A stretch of 8,772 nucleotides of DNA, from positions 1 to 8,772 of the forward strand of contig JARFQZ010000349.1 of assembly GCA_029287515.1 (NCBI GenBank). Reading direction: 5' to 3'. Source of the stretch: Lysobacterales bacterium. Lineage in GTDB: Bacteria > Pseudomonadota > Gammaproteobacteria > Xanthomonadales > SZUA-36. Under the pieces are notes generated by a model, which worked only from the letters and a program-made list of their open reading frames with translations, made no database searches and was not told the origin of the DNA. This document shows, one piece after another, positions 5,110-8,772 of this stretch (position 1 is the stretch's first letter; each line of letters begins with the position of its first letter). The position numbers and the translations under genes were made by a program.

Positions 5110-6584
5110 GGCGCCGGCCCCGTCAGCGAAATGAAGAACGGCGTGGCCTGGAGATCGGACATGCAGTCGGTTTCCAGGTCGTCGGCACTGCCTTCCATGA
5201 CGAACTCGGAAACGATCCTGCCCATGCAGCCCCGGGTGGAGGCAATGTGCCCCTGCCCCGGCGCCACCAGGTGACGGCTGGAGGTGAAATGTACGGCCAC
5301 CTGGTCCGCGTATTCGGGCGGCGTCACGGGGTCCAGTTCACCGGAGAGCAGCAAGACAGGGACGTCACCCGAAACCGGTTCGTGAAAATTGTCCGGAACC
5401 GGCCCTCTTGGCCAGATGCCGCACTGGATATGCACGGCCTTTTCCATGATGTCGCCCAGCAGGTAATCGTTTGCTGCGGGTTCCGGTGGATAAAGGGGAA
5501 AATCCTCGGAACACATGACGGACATTTCCATGCCCTGCGAAATGCTCTGTTGAAGGCCGGTGGCGGCAATCAGCATCTGGCTGGCCAGGCGATCGAAGCG
5601 CTTTTCCGTGGCGGCCTCGTGAATCAACAAGGGCAACATCGCCTGCGTGTCGGCGGAATAAGTCAGAAACCTGATGGAGGTGGACAGAACCTCTCGATTG
5701 AACTTGACCGGGAACGGCTGGCCGGTCGTCGGGTGCTCCACCGTGATCTCGACCGGGTTTTCATCGACCTCCCGGACCAGTCCGGCCAGCAGGTTGGCGG
5801 TATCCGGGAAGTTCTCGCTGCACAGGGCGTCCTCGTCACAAGCTTTCAAAACACGGTAAATGGCCTGGTCCAGCTTTTTTGCATGTTCCGTTCCCAGCGC
5901 CAGGGTCTGCGGGACGACGCTGTCCAGCACCACGGAGCGCACGCGGTCGGGAAACAGCCTCAGGTAAACCTGCGCGGCGCGTGTGCCGTAGGACCCGCCA
6001 AACAGGTTGACCTGCTCATATCCGAGCGCTTCCCGCGCGGCATCGATGTCATGCATGGCTATGGTGGTCGTGTAAAAGCGGGGGTCGCCGTCCAGTGAGT
6101 CCAGGCACTCTTGCGTTGAACTGGCCAGGTCGTCCCAGTCCAGGGCAAGCGCCTCAGCGAGTTCGATCTGCGGGCATTTCAACGGGTTCGATTGCCCGGT
6201 TCCGCGCTGGTCAACCAGCAGGATGTCGCGATTCTCGTTCAGTTTCCGCAATGCGCCCGCCACGATGGGCCAGCTTTCGGTAGCCGACTGGCCTGGCCCC
6301 CCGGCAAAAAATACCAGCGGATCCGGTTCGGCAACCCTGCCCTTTGCCGGAATGCGCGCGACCCTGATCTGGATTTTTCGCCCTTCGGGTTCTTCAGGAT
6401 TTTCAGCGGCCTCGAGCCATCCGCACTCACCGACCGTGGACAGGGGAGTGCCGGGCACCAGCAGTTCGCAGGTCTCAAGTTCGATACCGGGCGCGTCTGT
6501 TTCCGGCTGGGCGAATACGCCCGCTGAAGTCATCAGCAATGCGGCCAGCAGCGGCATCAGCACGTTGGGTTTTTTGAGGGGCAT
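5106..6584 (-). CDS. Periplasmic alpha/beta-hydrolase, S33 family (tripeptidyl/prolyl aminopeptidase-like)
   Basis: The 492-aa protein begins with a signal peptide (MPLKK, hydrophobic VLMPLLAALLMTSAGVF, likely cleavage after VFA, about 25). Visible catalytic features are the oxyanion segment GGPGQS (95-100), DQRGTGQS (125-132), nucleophile S198 in GGSYG, D418 in GELDPVTPP, and H446 in GQGH. The C-terminal part from about 405 matches the TAP-like domain of Streptomyces-type tripeptidyl aminopeptidases. Ten cysteines, an even number, including C453 and C474 in the C-terminal domain, fit disulfides in an oxidising compartment. It probably cleaves N-terminal residues or short peptides, but esterase activity is possible. 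It is first in the operon with the NatA/NatB-like exporter. No clear Shine-Dalgarno precedes the ATG; a TAAAAT on the minus strand near 6632 is a possible -10 without a matching -35. Confidence 0.93.
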   Translation of the reverse strand: MPLKKPNVLMPLLAALLMTSAGVFAQPETDAPGIELETCELLVPGTPLSTVGECGWLEAAENPEEPEGRKIQIRVARIPAKGRVAEPDPLVFFAGGPGQSATESWPIVAGALRKLNENRDILLVDQRGTGQSNPLKCPQIELAEALALDWDDLASSTQECLDSLDGDPRFYTTTIAMHDIDAAREALGYEQVNLFGGSYGTRAAQVYLRLFPDRVRSVVLDSVVPQTLALGTEHAKKLDQAIYRVLKACDEDALCSENFPDTANLLAGLVREVDENPVEITVEHPTTGQPFPVKFNREVLSTSIRFLTYSADTQAMLPLLIHEAATEKRFDRLASQMLIAATGLQQSISQGMEMSVMCSEDFPLYPPEPAANDYLLGDIMEKAVHIQCGIWPRGPVPDNFHEPVSGDVPVLLLSGELDPVTPPEYADQVAVHFTSSRHLVAPGQGHIASTRGCMGRIVSEFVMEGSADDLETDCMSDLQATPFFISLTGPAP

Positions 6585-6725
6585 AATGTTTCAATTGTGG
6601 AATGGAGCAAGCGCAACAGGTTAGGACGATTTTAGTGTACTGTCCATAGGTGATTGGTCATTGAAATACAGTGGTTTGTGCTCCACATCTGGATGGATAC
6701 CCACCGAGCAGGTTAATCTCACCCC

Positions 6726-7658
6726 ATGTATGCCCTGGAAGTCAACGAACTCAGAAAGACCTACGGCAACGGCGTCGAAGCGCTGAAGGGTATTTCACTG
6801 ACAGTGGAGGAAGGGGATTTTTTTGCACTTCTTGGACCAAATGGCGCAGGTAAATCCACTTTGATCGGGATCGTTTCGTCCCTGGTAAACGCCAGCAGTG
6901 GCGAAACAAAGGTATTCGGCACCAGCGTTCAGCAACAGCGCTCGCTGGCCATGTCGCATATCGGGCTGGTTCCGCAGGAACTTAATTTCAACCAGTTTGA
7001 AAAACCGCTCGAGATCGTTGTCAACCAGGCCGGGTACTATGGCATTCCGCGAGGCGTCGCCCTGGAAAGGGCCGAGAAGTACCTCAGGCAACTGAATTTG
7101 TGGGACAAGGCGGAAAATATCTCAAGGACCCTGTCCGGCGGAATGAAGCGGCGCCTGATGATTGCCCGCGCGATGATGAACGAACCGCGCTTATTGATCC
7201 TCGATGAGCCTACAGCAGGCGTAGACATCGAGATTCGCCGGTCGATGTGGGATTTCATCAGGGAGATCAATGACCAGGGCACCACCGTGATCCTGACCAC
7301 GCACTACCTGGAGGAAGCCGAAAGCCTGTGCCGCAATATCGCAATCATCGATCATGGCGAGATCATCAAGAACACGGACATGAAATCATTACTGGCCACG
7401 CTGGATGTTGAAACCTTCGTCCTGGACCTGAGGGAGTCGATCAGCCACTGCCCCTTTGTTGAAGGCATGGAAATCGTCGTCAGGGACGAGAAAACGCTGG
7501 AAGCGTCCCTGCCCAAGCAGAAATCCCTCAATAATCTGTTCGCCGAGCTGGACCGGCAGGGCGTGCACGTACTGAGTATGCGCAACAAGGCCAACCGCCT
7601 GGAAGAACTGTTCATGGGGCTCGTGGATAAAAGCCAGGCGAACGGAGGAGCAGCGTGA
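6726..7658 (+). CDS. yadG: ABC exporter ATP-binding protein, YadG-like
   Basis: The 310-aa ATPase shows Walker A GPNGAGKST (37-45), Q-loop Q84 in LVPQELNFN, signature LSGGM (136-140), Walker B LLILDEPTAGVD (156-167) and H193 in TTHYLEEAE. From memory it follows E. coli YadG (about 308 aa) closely over the full length, including the VVNQAGYYG segment and the C-terminal VLSMRNKANRLEELF (282-296). It should dimerise in the cytoplasm and power the YadH-like permease encoded next; the E. coli substrate is not established. The ATG at 6726 is the only possible start because an in-frame TAA lies at 6714-6716. The ribosome site is weak (AGG about 13 nt upstream). It is transcribed divergently from the hydrolase-natAB operon across 141 bp, in which no convincing promoter was found. 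Confidence 0.95.
   Translation: MYALEVNELRKTYGNGVEALKGISLTVEEGDFFALLGPNGAGKSTLIGIVSSLVNASSGETKVFGTSVQQQRSLAMSHIGLVPQELNFNQFEKPLEIVVNQAGYYGIPRGVALERAEKYLRQLNLWDKAENISRTLSGGMKRRLMIARAMMNEPRLLILDEPTAGVDIEIRRSMWDFIREINDQGTTVILTTHYLEEAESLCRNIAIIDHGEIIKNTDMKSLLATLDVETFVLDLRESISHCPFVEGMEIVVRDEKTLEASLPKQKSLNNLFAELDRQGVHVLSMRNKANRLEELFMGLVDKSQANGGAA
7644..7650 (+). promoter_or_regulatory. Shine-Dalgarno site of yadH
   Basis: GGAGGAG lies inside the last yadG codons, 7 nt before ATG 7658 and 4 nt before GTG 7655. Its spacing favours the ATG, although the GTG is not excluded. Confidence 0.7.
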
Positions 7659-8431
7659 TGAGCAGCAACCTGGTCTGGGTGGGTTACGTCACCATCGTTC
7701 GCAAGGAAATTACCCGGATTTTGAGGATCTGGGGCCAGACCATCGTGCCCCCCGCCATCACGATGACGCTTTACTTCATCATTTTCGGTGAGCTGATCGG
7801 CCGCCGGATTGGTGAGATGGGCGGATTCAGTTACATGCAGTACATCGTACCGGGCCTGGTGATCATGTCTGTTATCACCAACTCCTACGGCAACATGGTT
7901 TCATCGTTTTTCGGGGCAAAGTTCGGCAAGCACATCGAGGAACTGTTGATCTCGCCACTGCCCAACTGGGTCATCCTGGCGGGTTACGTGACCGGGGCGC
8001 TGGCGCGCGGCCTGATGGTCGGCGCCGTGGTGCTGGTAGTTTCCCTGCTGTTCACACCGATTGAAGTTCAGCACCCCCTGATCATGCTTTCAGTGTTATT
8101 GCTCACGGCAGTCGTTTTTGCACTGGCGGGAATGGTCAACGCCATTTTTGCGCAGAAGTTCGACGACATCGCCATCATCCCCACTTTTGTGCTGGCGCCG
8201 CTGACCTACCTGGGTGGTGTTTTTTACTCGATCGCCCTGCTGCCTGAATTCTGGCAGAAAGTATCTGTAGTCAATCCCATCCTGTACATGGTCAATGGCT
8301 TCCGATACGGCATGCTGGGCGTGTCCGATGTCAGCCTTGCGATGACCTATGGTGTGATCCTGATTGCTGGCGGCATTCTCTTTTTTACCTGCCTTTTTCT
8401 GCTCAACCGGGGAACTGGGCTCAGGACCTGA
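7658..8431 (+). CDS. yadH: ABC-2 type exporter permease, YadH-like
   Basis: This is a 257-aa inner-membrane protein (258 if the GTG at 7655 is used). About six hydrophobic helices are seen near residues 28-47, 60-83, 104-134, 138-163, 173-193 and 230-250. Segments such as PPAITMTLYFIIFG (31-44), YIVPGLVIMSVITN (62-75), SSFFGAKF (82-89) and PTFVLAPLTYLGGVFY (175-190) match E. coli YadH (256 aa) as remembered. It forms the channel of the YadG/YadH exporter; ABC-2 permeases of this kind move drugs, polysaccharide or lipid-linked compounds, and the substrate is unknown. The ATG shares its A with the yadG stop (TGATG), so translation is coupled. A short GGACC/GGTCT dyad spans the stop codon, but without a T-run there is no clear terminator before the desaturase gene. 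Confidence 0.95.
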   Translation: MSSNLVWVGYVTIVRKEITRILRIWGQTIVPPAITMTLYFIIFGELIGRRIGEMGGFSYMQYIVPGLVIMSVITNSYGNMVSSFFGAKFGKHIEELLISPLPNWVILAGYVTGALARGLMVGAVVLVVSLLFTPIEVQHPLIMLSVLLLTAVVFALAGMVNAIFAQKFDDIAIIPTFVLAPLTYLGGVFYSIALLPEFWQKVSVVNPILYMVNGFRYGMLGVSDVSLAMTYGVILIAGGILFFTCLFLLNRGTGLRT

Positions 8432-8454
8432 GGTCTATCTTACCCTGTCTGTTT

Positions 8455-8485
8455 TTGATGCGTGATTTGCTCGCATCGTTTAAAC
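8455..8485 (+). promoter_or_regulatory. Candidate desaturase promoter with an operator-like dyad
   Basis: TTGATG (8455-8460) and TTTAAA (8479-8484) are separated by 18 bp and each match the sigma-70 consensus at 4 of 6 positions. The inverted repeat GATGCG, 9 nt, CGCATC (8457-8462 and 8472-8477) overlaps the -35 and fills the spacer, and the 8-bp palindrome GTTTAAAC (8478-8485) covers the -10. A start point near 8491 would leave a leader of about 46 nt. This geometry is what a repressor site would look like, but no regulator is identified. Confidence 0.4.
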
Positions 8486-8536
8486 TATTAGGTTAAATCC
8501 CGGTAGGAACCCGTCCCCTTAAACACAGGATTTGTA

Positions 8537-8772
8537 ATGTCTGATATCAATCAGTCGCAAGACAAAGAAATTGCCCCGGTCAACTGGAGCGTAACCGCCG
8601 TTCTTGGGCTGACCTTCCTGGCGGCTATTACGATCGTGCCCTGGTACGGTTTCACTCATGGTTACAGCGGCTGGGCATGGCTTTTCTTCGCCATCTTCAT
8701 GGTGCTCAACGGTATCGGAATCGGCAGCGGTTACCATCGTTTGTGGTCGCACCGCACCTACCAGGCGCACCC
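8537..8772 (+). CDS. Membrane fatty-acid (acyl-CoA type) desaturase, N-terminal part (runs off the window)
   Basis: Only the first 78 codons are present. They show a short polar N-terminus, two hydrophobic segments at about 19-37 and 45-63, and then GYHRLWSHRTYQAH, the first histidine box (H67 to H72, HxxxxH) of the membrane di-iron desaturase family. Such enzymes (delta-9 type, DesC/OLE1-like) introduce a double bond into saturated acyl chains in the inner membrane. The two later histidine boxes lie beyond the window, so regiospecificity and completeness cannot be judged. The ATG start is supported by AGGA at 8527-8530, 6 nt upstream, and by the family's usual N-terminal length. It has its own candidate promoter at 8455-8485 but could also receive read-through from yadGH, 105 bp upstream. 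Confidence 0.9.
   Translation, partial: MSDINQSQDKEIAPVNWSVTAVLGLTFLAAITIVPWYGFTHGYSGWAWLFFAIFMVLNGIGIGSGYHRLWSHRTYQAH

Noticed and set aside
5247..6098. 283-codon plus-strand frame opposite the S33 hydrolase gene
   Set aside because: It is the antisense shadow of a well-supported coding region with intact catalytic motifs; no recognisable domain or ribosome site.
6603..6685. Inverted repeat TGGAGCA / TGCTCCA in the divergent intergenic region
   Set aside because: The arms are only 7 bp and 69 bp apart, which is easily expected by chance and too distant for a typical operator.
8424..8456. Terminator after yadH
   Set aside because: GGACC-TGA-GGTCT gives a 5-bp stem with a 3-nt loop spanning the stop codon, and the nearest T-run is about 15 nt beyond it, so it is not a convincing intrinsic terminator.

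Overview
The window looks like chromosomal DNA of a moderately GC-rich Gram-negative bacterium, most likely a gammaproteobacterium. The evidence is a divergent pair closely matching the E. coli YadG/YadH exporter, a HemN start of the gammaproteobacterial type, two Sec-type signal peptides on predicted periplasmic enzymes, and compact overlapping operons. Genus cannot be fixed from sequence alone. There are no insertion sequences, phage genes, tRNA/rRNA genes or CRISPR arrays. Gene density is high.

Layout. 1-182 (minus) is the start of hemN (oxygen-independent haem synthesis), cut by the window edge. 183-458 is a relatively AT-rich gap with no confident gene, but it ends in a good plus-strand intrinsic terminator, so a short plus-strand transcript (small RNA or broken small gene) may lie there. 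487-1512 (minus) is a probable two-gene operon: a protein with two CDGSH iron-sulfur motifs, then queD (queuosine precursor synthesis), with a GC hairpin abutting the queD start codon. A promoter region near 1543-1550 with overlapping -10 elements on the two strands separates this operon from a plus-strand gene for a secreted metal-dependent amidohydrolase (1585-3186). The amidohydrolase gene converges on the next operon with only 13 bp between stop codons.

3200-6584 (minus) is a tight three-gene operon: a predicted periplasmic S33-type serine peptidase/hydrolase, then a NatA-like ATPase and a NatB-like permease. Each junction is a 4-nt ATGA overlap, so the exporter is translationally coupled to the hydrolase. 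Divergent from it across 141 bp is a second exporter, yadG-yadH (6726-8431), of the ABC-2 drug/polysaccharide type. The window ends in the first 78 codons of a membrane fatty-acid desaturase (8537 onward), preceded by a promoter-like element carrying a dyad.

How the parts relate. Most genes are housekeeping or envelope functions: haem, queuosine, iron-sulfur protein, periplasmic hydrolases, export and membrane lipid desaturation. I see no clear novel multi-gene system. The best leads are the hydrolase-NatAB coupling, the possible short transcript at 246-488, the hairpin at the queD start, the shared -10 region at 1543-1550 and the dyad in the desaturase promoter.
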